From NCBI GenBank assembly GCA_900756155.1, contig CAAEJV010000017.1, forward strand, positions 343,408-407,407: a stretch of 64,000 nucleotides of DNA, read 5' to 3'. Positions 51,574 through 60,197 of the stretch are shown here, piece by piece. The notes beneath the pieces are model-generated. The model saw only the letters and a list, made by a program, of their open reading frames with translations, did no database searches and had not been told where the DNA came from. Origin of the DNA: Pasteurellaceae bacterium (GTDB lineage: Bacteria > Pseudomonadota > Gammaproteobacteria > Enterobacterales > Pasteurellaceae). The position numbers and the translations under genes were made by a program. Numbering within the stretch: the stretch's first letter is position 1; every line of letters starts with the position of its first letter.

Positions 51574-53549
51574 TGTTTCGTCAAGGTTTAGCAGATCGAT
51601 TAGCTGCAAGCGGTGCGAGATTCCGAGCACTTTCCACCGCATCAAAAATTTCATTATTATTCTTAGTTTTCGTTGCTTTAGTGGCGGTGTTTGCCCCTTG
51701 GGTCGCAACACATGATCCATTAGAAGTGATCGCACGTATGCGAGCTCCAAGTGCGGAATATTGGTTTGGGACTGATCGACTTGGTCGTGATATTTTCTCT
51801 CGTATTGTGTACGGTGCCCAAACGTCCTTATTTATCGGTTTAGGTGCGGTAGCTTGTGCCATTATTTTCGGTAGTATTTTAGGTGCAACGGCAGCGACAT
51901 CCGAGAAATGGGGCAATGAAATTATCATGCGCTTAATGGATATTTTAATGGCCTTCCCGGGTATCGCATTAGCGGCAGTGTTATTAGCAACCTTTGGTAA
52001 CTCTGTACCGGTCATTATCATCACCATTGCCGTGGTTTATACTCCGCAACTTGCTCGAGTGGTTCGTGCGAACGTGGTATCACAATGGGATGAAGACTAT
52101 GTGCGTGCTGAACGCGTTATTGGTGGTAGCCGTACTTATATTCTTCTCAAACACGTTGTACGCAATACAGCAGCACCGGTTTTAGTTTTTGCAACCGTAA
52201 TGGTGGCTGATGCTATTGTATTCGAAGCCTCGCTTTCTTTCTTAGGCGCTGGTGTACAACCACCACATCCTTCATGGGGTAATATCCTTTCTGAAGGTCG
52301 TAACATCGTATTAAACGGTGCATGGTGGGCGACAACCTTTGCTGGTGTGATGATTCTTTTAACCGTATTAGCCTTAAATATCTTAGCGGAAGGTCTTACT
52401 GATGCATTGGTTAACCCGCGCTTAAAAGGCGGTAAAAAACCAGAAGGCAAATCAGATGAACGTCTTTCTACTGACGTACAAGAAGCGCTTTCTGAAGGTC
52501 TTGCATTAAAACGTTACTTACTCAAATTACATGAAAAAGAAATCACACGTACGAATCGTATGCAATTAGATCCAAATGCAAAACCGATTTTACAAGTGAA
52601 AAACTTATCTATTCGTTTCCCGAATCGTTATGGTGAAATTCCATTAGTTGATAACATTAGCTTCACTGTAAACGAAGGCGAAACCATGGGGTTAGTGGGT
52701 GAGTCTGGTTGTGGTAAATCCATTACAGCATTCTCTATCATGGGCTTGTTACCAAAAACAGCAAAAATCACTGGAGAAGTGCTTTTCACCGACCGCAGTG
52801 GTAAACAACACAGCTTGCTCAATTCTAACAATTTAAGTGAATTGCGTGGTTCTGAAATTGCGATGATTTACCAAGACTCTTTAAGTGCGTTAAACCCATC
52901 AATGCGTATTAAAGATCAAATGGCACAGCTCATTAAACGTGGCAGCCACCATACCGCAGAAAAATTGTTGGAATGGGTACACCTTGATCCTGAAAAAGTG
53001 TTGAACCGTTATCCGCATGAGCTCTCTGGTGGTCAACGTCAACGTGTGGTAATTGCAATGGCATTAACTCGTGAGCCGAAATTATTGATTGCGGATGAGC
53101 CAACAACCGCATTAGACGTAACCGTTCAAGCAGAAGTAGTGAAATTACTGAATGAATTACGTGAAAAACTGGGTTTCGCGATGGTGTTTGTTAGCCACGA
53201 TTTAGCATTAGTTGCTCAATTAGCTCACCACATTACGGTAATGTATGCAGGACAAGTAGTTGAAATGGCACCAACATCCTTATTACTTGCCAATCCAACT
53301 CATGAATATACACGTGGCTTATTGGGTTCTGTACTTTCAACCGAAGTGCGTGCGAAACGCTTATATCAAATTCCGGGCAGCGTACCATCACCTTACGATT
53401 TTGCTACAGGTGACCGTTTCGCAAGTCGTTCATTACGACCAGATGCAAATCCGAATCAAAAATTGGTATTAACCGCTGTGGAAGGCGAGCCGTCTCACTT
53501 GTGGGCTTCTCATCTAGCTAAGCCTGTAACGGAAGCGAAAGGAGCATAA
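51573..53549 (+). CDS. Fused DppC-type permease and DppD-type ATPase
   Basis: A 658-residue protein that joins two normally separate subunits. Residues 1 to about 285 are a DppC permease (WFGTDRLGRDIFSRIVYGAQ near residue 64, EAA loop near DEDYVRAERVIGGSR, SFLGAGVQPPHPSWG). After a linker around residues 285-330 follows an ABC ATPase with Walker A GESGCGKS near residue 378, LSGGQRQRVVIAMALTREP near residue 485, and LLIADEPTTALDV. No frameshift or internal stop is seen, so the fusion is real in this copy. The ATPase of the next gene completes the pair. Confidence 0.92.
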   Translation: MFRQGLADRLAASGARFRALSTASKISLLFLVFVALVAVFAPWVATHDPLEVIARMRAPSAEYWFGTDRLGRDIFSRIVYGAQTSLFIGLGAVACAIIFGSILGATAATSEKWGNEIIMRLMDILMAFPGIALAAVLLATFGNSVPVIIITIAVVYTPQLARVVRANVVSQWDEDYVRAERVIGGSRTYILLKHVVRNTAAPVLVFATVMVADAIVFEASLSFLGAGVQPPHPSWGNILSEGRNIVLNGAWWATTFAGVMILLTVLALNILAEGLTDALVNPRLKGGKKPEGKSDERLSTDVQEALSEGLALKRYLLKLHEKEITRTNRMQLDPNAKPILQVKNLSIRFPNRYGEIPLVDNISFTVNEGETMGLVGESGCGKSITAFSIMGLLPKTAKITGEVLFTDRSGKQHSLLNSNNLSELRGSEIAMIYQDSLSALNPSMRIKDQMAQLIKRGSHHTAEKLLEWVHLDPEKVLNRYPHELSGGQRQRVVIAMALTREPKLLIADEPTTALDVTVQAEVVKLLNELREKLGFAMVFVSHDLALVAQLAHHITVMYAGQVVEMAPTSLLLANPTHEYTRGLLGSVLSTEVRAKRLYQIPGSVPSPYDFATGDRFASRSLRPDANPNQKLVLTAVEGEPSHLWASHLAKPVTEAKGA

Positions 53550-53550
53550 T

Positions 53551-54363
53551 ATGAGCAGTAGTATTAAAGTCATTAAAGAACAAAACATCATCGATTTAGA
53601 AAATATCGTGGTGCAATTTCCTTCTCGCGACGGTTCATTGTTTGGACGTAAAAAATTCACTGCGGTGAACAATGTGAGTCTTGGCATCAAAGCGGGGGAA
53701 ACAATAGGTTTAGTTGGGGAATCTGGCTGCGGGAAATCTACCTTAGCCAATGTGATTATTGGCCTTCTTAAACCAACATCAGGTTTAGTGAAATTCAACG
53801 GTTTACAAATGCAATATGGCAGCTCAGAAGCGAGAAAACAATTTGGTCGCCAAGTGTCCGTCATTTTCCAAGACCCTGCAACAGCACTGAATCCTCGTAT
53901 GAAAGTGTTGGATATTTTGCGTGACCCAATGGATATTCACAATGTGTTACAACCTCATGAACGGGAAAAACGTGTGTATGACTTGCTTTCTCGCGTCGGT
54001 TTACCACGTTCTGCGGCACAAGTTGAACCAACCCGTTTATCGGGCGGGCAAAAACAACGTGTGGCCATTGCACGTGCTTTAGCGCTGAATCCAAAACTGA
54101 TTGTTGCGGATGAGCCAACTTCTGCATTAGACGTATCCGTTCGCGCTCAGGTATTAAACCTATTGGCAGACTTGAAAAAAGAACTCAATCTTGCCATGGT
54201 GTTTATCTCTCACGATATCCAAACCGTACGCCAAGTATCTGACCGTATTGTTGTGATGTACGGCGGTCAAATTTTGGAGACCGGTAGCACTGAAGATATT
54301 TTCAACCACCCAACAGTGGATTACACAAGAAAATTACTCGGTGTTGCGCCATCGTTGTTATAA
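53551..54363 (+). CDS. DppF-type ABC ATPase
   Basis: A 270-residue ATPase, the second nucleotide-binding subunit. Walker A is GESGCGKSTLANV near residue 56, the signature LSGGQKQRVAIARALALNP is near residue 162, and Walker B LIVADEPTSALDV follows. It starts one base after the fusion gene, with AAAGGAG overlapping the end of that gene. A paired-uptake-signal hairpin ends the operon. Confidence 0.92.
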   Translation: MSSSIKVIKEQNIIDLENIVVQFPSRDGSLFGRKKFTAVNNVSLGIKAGETIGLVGESGCGKSTLANVIIGLLKPTSGLVKFNGLQMQYGSSEARKQFGRQVSVIFQDPATALNPRMKVLDILRDPMDIHNVLQPHEREKRVYDLLSRVGLPRSAAQVEPTRLSGGQKQRVAIARALALNPKLIVADEPTSALDVSVRAQVLNLLADLKKELNLAMVFISHDIQTVRQVSDRIVVMYGGQILETGSTEDIFNHPTVDYTRKLLGVAPSLL

Positions 54364-54392
54364 AACGAGTGAATAAAATATCTTAATTTATG

Positions 54393-54421
54393 ACCGCACT
54401 TTTGAAGTGCGGTTATTTTTT
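54393..54421 (+). terminator. Terminator made of two inverted uptake signals
   Basis: ACCGCACTT and AAGTGCGGT, both perfect uptake signals, form a 9-bp stem across a 3-base loop, followed by a T run. It ends the ABC importer operon. Confidence 0.9.
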
Positions 54422-54502
54422 TATGATTTTTCTTGCATAGACTTGAAAACTTAGATAAAAGATTACTTATTTTTACTGATGAATTGTAATTGCGGAGCAA
54501 TT

Positions 54503-54889
54503 ATGCAAACTAAATTTAATTTATATCCTAAAGAACAATTACCTGAAAACTTTAAGTTTCCTCAGTCTTATATTGATTTATCAAGTAATATGGAAAAGAT
54601 AAATGAATTGGAATATTTTCCTTGGTGGTTTGAAGATCCTGATTATGAGAATTCAGAGATAGAGGACAGTGTTTATCTTTATAGTAAAGCAATAGAAAAA
54701 CTGACAGGTGTAGCTGATTTAATATCATTCGCTAGAGATGGAGATTGGGCAGCTTGTTTCAAATTAACGGATTACTCTGGAAATCCGAGAGTTTATGTTC
54801 ATGATCTTGGTAATGAAGCCAATAAATATGAATGTAAGGATTTTGATGAGTGGTTAGCAGAAGAAATTAAAAGTGCAAAAGAGTATTAA
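54503..54889 (+). CDS. SMI1/KNR4 (SUKH)-like protein
   Basis: A 128-residue acidic soluble protein. The start at MQTKFNLYPKEQLPENF has GGAG five bases upstream; the alternative ATG eight codons earlier has none. The pattern LPENFKFPQSYIDLSS, then ADLISFARDGDWAACFKL and a C-terminal acidic FDEWLAEEIK stretch, resembles SMI1/KNR4 (SUKH) proteins. Many of these act as immunity proteins against toxins, though others do not. It is followed immediately by kptA, with the stop and next ATG separated by one base. Both genes are noticeably AT-rich. Confidence 0.55.
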   Translation: MQTKFNLYPKEQLPENFKFPQSYIDLSSNMEKINELEYFPWWFEDPDYENSEIEDSVYLYSKAIEKLTGVADLISFARDGDWAACFKLTDYSGNPRVYVHDLGNEANKYECKDFDEWLAEEIKSAKEY

Positions 54890-54890
54890 A

Positions 54891-55433
54891 ATGGACTATT
54901 TAAATTTAAGTAAAGAAGTTTCCTATGCGCTTCGTCATGCGCCATGGGAATATGAATTAGAACTGGATTCTGAAGGTTGGGTTTCCGTCGGGCAATTAAT
55001 TTCATCATTTAGAAATAGTGATGAAAAATGGAATACGTTAACTGAAGACGATCTAGTTAAAATGATCGACTTATCGGAAAAGAAAAGACATGAGATTAAA
55101 AATGGCAAAATAAGAGCTTTCTATGGTCATTCAATTCCAATGAAAATTTCTAAAGAAATTGGTTATCCACCAAAGTATTTATACCATGGGACAAGTATAA
55201 ATTATTTAGATAATATTAAATTAAATGGATTGAAGCCGATGTCTCGTCAATATGTACATTTATCTGAGGATGTTGAGACAGCAACATTGGTTGGAAATAG
55301 AAAAAAAGGAGAGACAATTCTTCTGATAATTGATACAGAACTAGCACAATCTAAGGGTGCCAAATTTTATATTGGCAATGAAAAAGTCTGGTTATCAGAT
55401 TACATTTCGCCTGAGTTTATAAAAGATAATTAA
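54891..55433 (+). CDS. kptA: RNA 2'-phosphotransferase (Tpt1/KptA family)
   Basis: KptA transfers an internal RNA 2'-phosphate to NAD+, forming ADP-ribose 1''-2'' cyclic phosphate. The 180 residues match bacterial KptA. Family elements are LSKEVSYALRHAP with the catalytic Arg-His, EGWVSVGQLI, IRAFYGHSIPM, LYHGTSINYLDNI and the second catalytic Arg in SRQYVHLSEDVETATLVG, ending in VWLSDYISPEFI. The natural substrate in bacteria lacking tRNA splicing is unclear. The start at MDYLNLS follows the SUKH-like stop; a longer frame overlaps it. Confidence 0.9.
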   Translation: MDYLNLSKEVSYALRHAPWEYELELDSEGWVSVGQLISSFRNSDEKWNTLTEDDLVKMIDLSEKKRHEIKNGKIRAFYGHSIPMKISKEIGYPPKYLYHGTSINYLDNIKLNGLKPMSRQYVHLSEDVETATLVGNRKKGETILLIIDTELAQSKGAKFYIGNEKVWLSDYISPEFIKDN

Positions 55434-55523
55434 TGATTAAGCATATTTGCATTATGTGATCATTTTGCGGTGGAGTTCCTCCAAATAGCGTAGAATGGGC
55501 ATATAAAAATAAGGAGATTTAAT

Positions 55524-56399
55524 ATGCAACAAAAAATTCAACAAGCATTAACCGATTCGCCACTTTCAAATGCAATTCTTTCTGCGTTAGAAGAACAAGA
55601 ATGGAAAGGTTTTTTACCTGCTGAAAAAGTGCGGTCAATTTGTGATGAATTTAAGCTTACGCCTGTTCAATTAGGTTTGACGCTTTTGCCTGTAGCGGCT
55701 TGTTATAGCCATACACCCATTTCAGAATTTCATGTTGGAGCGATTGCGATTGGTGAAAGTGGTGATTTTTACTTTGGTGCGAATCAAGAATTTAAGGGTA
55801 GTAGTATGGCTCAAACCATCCATGCTGAACAAAGTGCGATTAGCCATGCATGGTTACGTAATGAGCCTCGCATCACGGATATCGTGGTGAATTACACGCC
55901 TTGCGGTCACTGCCGTCAATTTATGAATGAGCTTTATCAAGCACAAGATTTAAAAATTCATTTACCACACAGCCAAAATAATCCACTTCCTCAATATTTA
56001 CCCGATAGCTTCGGCCCGAAAGATTTAGGTGTTGATTTGCTTCTATTAAACAAAGAAGAACAAGGTTTCACTTTGACGACAGAAGATGAAGTGGCAAATA
56101 AAGCGATTTTAGGGGCAAACCGAGCACATTCACCTTATTCTAAAAGCCCTCATGGTGTTGGCATTTTATTTAAAAATGGGGAAATGATTTGTGGTCGATA
56201 TGCAGAAAATGCAGCATTTAACCCAAGCTTACCGGCTATGCAAACAGCAATTAATTTTGCTTACTTAAATCAATTGGATGTATCAAAAATTGAGCGAGTG
56301 GTATTTGCAGAGAAACCGTTGCGTTTAAGTCACCGCAAGATGGCAGAGCAGTTATTGAAGAGTCTCTGCAAGATGAAAATGGAATATATTAGCTTGTAA
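55524..56399 (+). CDS. cdd: Cytidine deaminase
   Basis: A zinc-dependent deaminase in pyrimidine salvage. The 291 residues match the dimeric E. coli form, which has a second non-catalytic domain. The catalytic motif HAEQSAISHAW near residue 102 and the zinc site PCGHCRQFMNELYQ near residue 129 are present. AAGGAGAT precedes the ATG. An uptake signal lies inside near codon 36 and another just after the stop. Confidence 0.94.
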   Translation: MQQKIQQALTDSPLSNAILSALEEQEWKGFLPAEKVRSICDEFKLTPVQLGLTLLPVAACYSHTPISEFHVGAIAIGESGDFYFGANQEFKGSSMAQTIHAEQSAISHAWLRNEPRITDIVVNYTPCGHCRQFMNELYQAQDLKIHLPHSQNNPLPQYLPDSFGPKDLGVDLLLLNKEEQGFTLTTEDEVANKAILGANRAHSPYSKSPHGVGILFKNGEMICGRYAENAAFNPSLPAMQTAINFAYLNQLDVSKIERVVFAEKPLRLSHRKMAEQLLKSLCKMKMEYISL

Positions 56400-56434
56400 G
56401 TGCGGTCAAAAATGAATTGGTTTTTGGACTAAAA

Positions 56435-56477
56435 GAAAGGGCGAACAGAGATAATCTCTCATGTTCGCCTTTCTTTT
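56435..56477. terminator. Terminator between cdd and metE
   Basis: AAAGGGCGAACA pairs with TGTTCGCCTTT, enclosing an inner GAGAT/ATCTC stem. T runs on both sides suggest it serves both convergent genes. Confidence 0.8.
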
Positions 56478-56485
56478 TACTGATT

Positions 56486-58759
56486 TTATGCTAATTCAGC
56501 ACGTAATTTTTTCGTGACATCAACCATCACTTTTAATGCTGCAATTGTTTCTGGCCAACCACGTGTTTTCAAACCACAGTCTGGGTTTACCCATAAACGT
56601 TCTTTCGGCACCACTTGTAATGCTTTGCGAAGAAGATGTTCAATTTCTTCAGCCGCAGGTACACGTGGACTATGAATGTCATATACGCCAGGACCAATAT
56701 CATTCGGGTATTTGAAATCACCAAATGCGGTGAGTAATTCCATGTCAGAACGCGAGGTTTCGATAGTGATGACATCGGCATCTAAGGCTGCAATAGCGGG
56801 TAGAATGTCGTTAAATTCGGAATAACACATGTGCGTATGAATTTGGGTATCATCTTGGCAACCCATTGAACTTAAACGGAAGGCTTCGCCTGCCCATTTC
56901 AAATACGCATCCCAATCTGCACGTTTTAACGGTAAACCTTCACGAATAGCCGGCTCATCAATTTGAATCACTTTGATACCTGCTTTTTCTAAATCTAATA
57001 CTTCATCAGAAAGCGCTACCGCAATTTGTTTGCAGACTATTTCACGAGAAATATCGTTACGCACGAAAGACCATTGTAAGATCGTCACCGGACCTGTCAG
57101 CATGCCTTTCATTACTTTATTTGTTAGGCTTTGAGCATATTGTGACCAACGTACCGTCATGGGTTCTGGGCGAGTGACATCACCATAAATCACTGGTGGT
57201 TTTACACAACGTGAACCATAACTTTGTACCCAACCGAATTTGGTGAAAGCAAAACCATCAAGTAGTTCGCCGAAATATTCCACCATGTCGTTACGTTCTG
57301 CTTCGCCATGTACCAATACATCTAAGTCTAATTTTTCTTGCTCACGTACAACAAATTCAATTTCTTTTTTCATAGCAGCTTCATAATCAGATAAGCTGAG
57401 TTCACCTTTTTTGAAGGCTGCACGAGCATGACGAATGGCTGTCGTTTGTGGGAAAGAACCAATATTCGTGGTTGGCAGAAGTGGTAAATTTAACCATGCA
57501 TTTTGTAATTTAATGCGTTCCGCAAATGGCGATTTACGTTGGTCGGCATTTTTCGGTAGATTTGCTAAGCGTTCTGCCACGCAAGTGCGGTGAATTTCAC
57601 GCGAGTTTTTACGTGCATCCGCAGCGGCTTGAGATGCAGCTAATTCGGCTTGAACGGCTTCACGACCTTGTTCTAGTGCGGTCTTAATAATACGTAATTC
57701 TTGAATTTTTTGTAACGTGAAAGCCAACCATTGATAGAGTTCAGGCTTATTGGCTTGGAGTTGCGTTTCAACCTCTAAATCATAAGGTGTATGGAGGAGA
57801 GAGCAGCTTGGCGCAATCCACAAACGATCACCTAATTTCGCTTTTAATGGTTCAACCACATCTAACACTTGATTCAAGTTTGCACGCCAAATATTACGGC
57901 CATCAATGATGCCTACAGATAAGATTTTGTCATAATCCGCAAAGGTAGCAAGCTGTTCAGGTGCACGTACTAAATCAATATGTAAACCTGCAACAGGTAA
58001 GGCTTTTAACAAATCAGCATGCTCTGCCACAGAACCAAAATAAGTCGCAAGCAATAATTTCGCTTTCACTTGTTCAGCAAAAGTGGCGTAAACCGCTTTA
58101 TAAGTCGCAATCCATTCTGCCGGTAAATCTAAGGTGAGAGCAGGTTCATCAATTTGAATGTATTCCACACCTTCTGTAGCTAATGCATTTAAGATTTCAA
58201 CATAAACCGGCACGAGTTGTGCTAATAAATCAAAGCGATTAAATGTCGCACCTTTTTCTTTACCTAACCAAAGGAAGGTGAGTGGACCAACGATTGTTGG
58301 TTTCACTTGATATCCAAGCGCTTTAGCTTCACGAATTTGTGTCACATAATGTGTTGGATTTGCTTTAAATTGTGTTTCTTTATGGAATTCTGGTACAAGA
58401 TAATGGTAGTTGGTATCGAACCATTTTGTCATTTCAATCGCAAATTGGGTTTTATTGCCACGCGCCAACTGGAAATATTGATCGAGTGTTAAGTTTTGGC
58501 TATCGAAACCAAAGCGAGCAGGAATTGCACCTGTTGCTACTTGTAAATCTAAAATGTGATCGTAAAGTGTGAAATCAGCCACCGCGACAAAATCGGCATT
58601 TGCCTTGGCTTGGTGTTGCCAGTTAAGTTCACGTAATCTTTTTGCAATATCTAATAAATCTGCTTCCACAATTTCGCCACGCCAGTAACGCTCTTGAGCA
58701 AATTTAAGTTCACGCTTTGCGCCTACACGCGGAAATCCAGCCAAATGAAATGTTGTCAT
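56486..58759 (-). CDS. metE: Cobalamin-independent methionine synthase
   Basis: MetE transfers the methyl group from methyltetrahydrofolate polyglutamate to homocysteine. The 757 residues match the family. The N-terminal domain has GFPRVGAKRELKFAQERYW near residue 7, and the catalytic domain has NIGSFPQTTAIRHARAAFK near residue 437. Zinc ligands are seen in HTHMCYSEF near residue 640 and NPDCGLKTRGW near residue 725. The gene is preceded by tandem met boxes, so MetJ repression is likely. Confidence 0.96.
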   Translation of the reverse strand: MTTFHLAGFPRVGAKRELKFAQERYWRGEIVEADLLDIAKRLRELNWQHQAKANADFVAVADFTLYDHILDLQVATGAIPARFGFDSQNLTLDQYFQLARGNKTQFAIEMTKWFDTNYHYLVPEFHKETQFKANPTHYVTQIREAKALGYQVKPTIVGPLTFLWLGKEKGATFNRFDLLAQLVPVYVEILNALATEGVEYIQIDEPALTLDLPAEWIATYKAVYATFAEQVKAKLLLATYFGSVAEHADLLKALPVAGLHIDLVRAPEQLATFADYDKILSVGIIDGRNIWRANLNQVLDVVEPLKAKLGDRLWIAPSCSLLHTPYDLEVETQLQANKPELYQWLAFTLQKIQELRIIKTALEQGREAVQAELAASQAAADARKNSREIHRTCVAERLANLPKNADQRKSPFAERIKLQNAWLNLPLLPTTNIGSFPQTTAIRHARAAFKKGELSLSDYEAAMKKEIEFVVREQEKLDLDVLVHGEAERNDMVEYFGELLDGFAFTKFGWVQSYGSRCVKPPVIYGDVTRPEPMTVRWSQYAQSLTNKVMKGMLTGPVTILQWSFVRNDISREIVCKQIAVALSDEVLDLEKAGIKVIQIDEPAIREGLPLKRADWDAYLKWAGEAFRLSSMGCQDDTQIHTHMCYSEFNDILPAIAALDADVITIETSRSDMELLTAFGDFKYPNDIGPGVYDIHSPRVPAAEEIEHLLRKALQVVPKERLWVNPDCGLKTRGWPETIAALKVMVDVTKKLRAELA

Positions 58760-58789
58760 AATTAATCCTTCTATTGTTTTGTTTGGTTT

Positions 58790-58805
58790 AGACGTCTAAA
58801 CGTCT
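58790..58805 (-). promoter_or_regulatory. Tandem MetJ (met) boxes upstream of metE
   Basis: On the plus strand AGACGTCT-AAACGTCT is one perfect and one 7/8 copy of the 8-base met box, contiguous as MetJ requires. It lies about 30 bases upstream of the metE ATG. Confidence 0.85.
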
Positions 58806-58886
58806 GTTCAAATATAGAATGCAATAGAATTTTAAATTACACAACTTCATAATTTTCAGGTTTTAAATGAATTAAATTAATAAATA

Positions 58887-58929
58887 AAAAGACCGCACTT
58901 TAAGATTTCTAAAAAGTGCGGTCTTTTTT
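58887..58929 (-). terminator. Terminator made of inverted uptake signals after the SemiSWEET gene
   Basis: AAAAAGACCGCACTT pairs with AAGTGCGGTCTTTTT over a 13-base loop; both arms carry a perfect uptake signal. It follows the SemiSWEET stop and separates it from the metE promoter. Confidence 0.85.
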
Positions 58930-58947
58930 GTATGAGGTTTTATAGTG

Positions 58948-59208
58948 TTATAAGGCGGTAACGAAAGTAATCAAACCAAGTACGACACCAGGCGCATTTG
59001 CTAATGAAATAGGCAGATCGCGTTTTTCTTTCAACAAGCCATAAGCTACCCATAAACTACAGTTGATTGTCGTAGCAAAAGGTTGTAACCAGCCACCTTT
59101 TTGACCAGATAAATTTAGACCAATTTGTTGCAAGTAAGAAACATACATACAAACTGAAGTAAATGTTGCGATATAGCCTAAAATGGTAATAAAACGTTGA
59201 TTTGTCAT
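58948..59208 (-). CDS. SemiSWEET family transporter
   Basis: An 86-residue protein with three transmembrane helices, the size of a SemiSWEET protomer, which dimerises to form a sugar channel. Recognisable parts are TILGYIATFTSVCMYVSYLQQI in helix one, WLQPFATTINCSLWVAYGLL and LANAPGVVLGLITFVTAL in helix three. The conserved Asn-Ala-Pro is the inner-gate region. An AGGAGA site precedes the ATG. The sugar cannot be told from the sequence. Confidence 0.88.
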   Translation of the reverse strand: MTNQRFITILGYIATFTSVCMYVSYLQQIGLNLSGQKGGWLQPFATTINCSLWVAYGLLKEKRDLPISLANAPGVVLGLITFVTAL

Positions 59209-59403
59209 TTTCTCTCCTAAGTTTAACAGAATAATCTGAAATTAGATTATTAACTAGAAATTGATAATATCTGAATATTATACTAAATAATTAATCAATA
59301 GTCAATAAATGAAAAGGTTGCATAAAGATTATTTCATTTTAGTTAAGGATAAAATGCATTTTGAGGAGAGTATGAAGAGAATTGGGAGAAAAAAGACAAA
59401 AAA

Positions 59404-59428
59404 ATAACCGCACTTTAAAGCGCGGTTA
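59404..59428 (-). terminator. Terminator after mop with a degenerate uptake-signal pair
   Basis: TAACCGCACTTT and AAAGCGCGGTTA form a nearly perfect stem without a spacer loop beyond its centre, followed on the minus strand by a T run. Confidence 0.75.
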
Positions 59429-59456
59429 TAGAGAATTCTGAACAGTTCAGTTGAGA

Positions 59457-59666
59457 TTATTCAACACCAACCATTACAGAAGTTGCTTTGATAATCGCAT
59501 ATGCTTCTTTACCAACTGCTAAACCTAATTCTTTTACTGCATCGATAGAGATGGTAGAAGAAATTACGTTACCGTTACCGATATCAATGTGTACGATTGC
59601 GTTCACAGAACCAGTTTCGATTGATTTTACAGTACCTTTAAGTTGGTTTCTTGCACTAATTTTCAT
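59457..59666 (-). CDS. mop: Molbindin (Mop/TOBE domain) molybdate-binding protein
   Basis: A 69-residue single Mop domain that binds molybdate or tungstate as an oligomer. The family pattern is clear: MKISARNQLKGTVKSIETG, then VNAIVHIDIGNGNVISSTIS and a C-terminal VGKEAYAIIKATSVMVGV. An AAGGA site precedes this ATG; a TTG one codon earlier is not needed. It is monocistronic, with its own hairpin. Confidence 0.93.
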   Translation of the reverse strand: MKISARNQLKGTVKSIETGSVNAIVHIDIGNGNVISSTISIDAVKELGLAVGKEAYAIIKATSVMVGVE

Positions 59667-59735
59667 CAAGTATTTCCTTATGTTTGAGTTAAAAAAGAAC
59701 GTACATTATAACGATAAATGCTTCAAATGAAAATA

Positions 59736-59819
59736 CTACTTAAGAGGTGATAAACCTTTTAAGATTTGCTCGGCATTTTCTTTGCTTAACGAGTAACCGT
59801 AATTAATCCATTTGACTAG
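59736..59819 (-). pseudogene. Possible coding remnant between mop and tusE
   Basis: A 27-codon open stretch on the minus strand reads LVKWINYGYSLSKENAEQIL and ends with a stop after LKGLSPLK. It has no start codon, and an in-frame stop lies just upstream. The composition looks protein-like rather than random. I cannot name a parent family. It could be a decayed gene end or a chance frame. Confidence 0.25.
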
Positions 59820-59832
59820 AATTTAAGTAAAA

Positions 59833-59860
59833 AAATAACCGCACTTTATCGTGCGGTTAC
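59833..59860 (-). terminator. Terminator after tusE with an uptake signal
   Basis: TAACCGCAC pairs with GTGCGGTTA across 6 bases and a T run follows on the minus strand. One arm plus adjoining bases is a perfect ACCGCACTT. Confidence 0.85.
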
Positions 59861-59866
59861 GTTATT

Positions 59867-60196
59867 TTATAAGCATTTAGCTGGTTTTGGCAGACCCGCC
59901 AATTTGGTTGCTTGCTTAGCTGGTCCGTCAGGGAAGAGTCGTTGTAAATAGCGGCTATTACCTTTGTCGACCCCTAATTTTTCTGACATGGCTTTTACTA
60001 GCATCCGAATTGCAGGGGAGGTGTTATATTCTTGGTAAAAATCACGCACAAAATAAATTACTTCCCAGTGAGCTTCGTTCAGTTCTACACCTTCTAGCTG
60101 AGCGATGTGTCTTGCTACATCTTCATTCCAATCAGCAATATTAAGTAAATAGCCAAAAGCGTCCGTTTCGATTTGTTTTCCTTGCACGGTAATCAT
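59867..60196 (-). CDS. tusE: Sulfurtransferase TusE (DsrC-like)
   Basis: TusE accepts sulfur from TusBCD and passes it to MnmA for 2-thiouridine in tRNA. The 109 residues match DsrC/TusE. FGYLLNIADWNEDVARHIAQ near residue 14 and the C-terminal PKPAKCL, with the catalytic penultimate Cys, are diagnostic. It starts one base after the ttcA stop, so two tRNA-thiolation genes are in one transcript. Confidence 0.93.
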   Translation of the reverse strand: MITVQGKQIETDAFGYLLNIADWNEDVARHIAQLEGVELNEAHWEVIYFVRDFYQEYNTSPAIRMLVKAMSEKLGVDKGNSRYLQRLFPDGPAKQATKLAGLPKPAKCL

Positions 60197-60197
60197 A

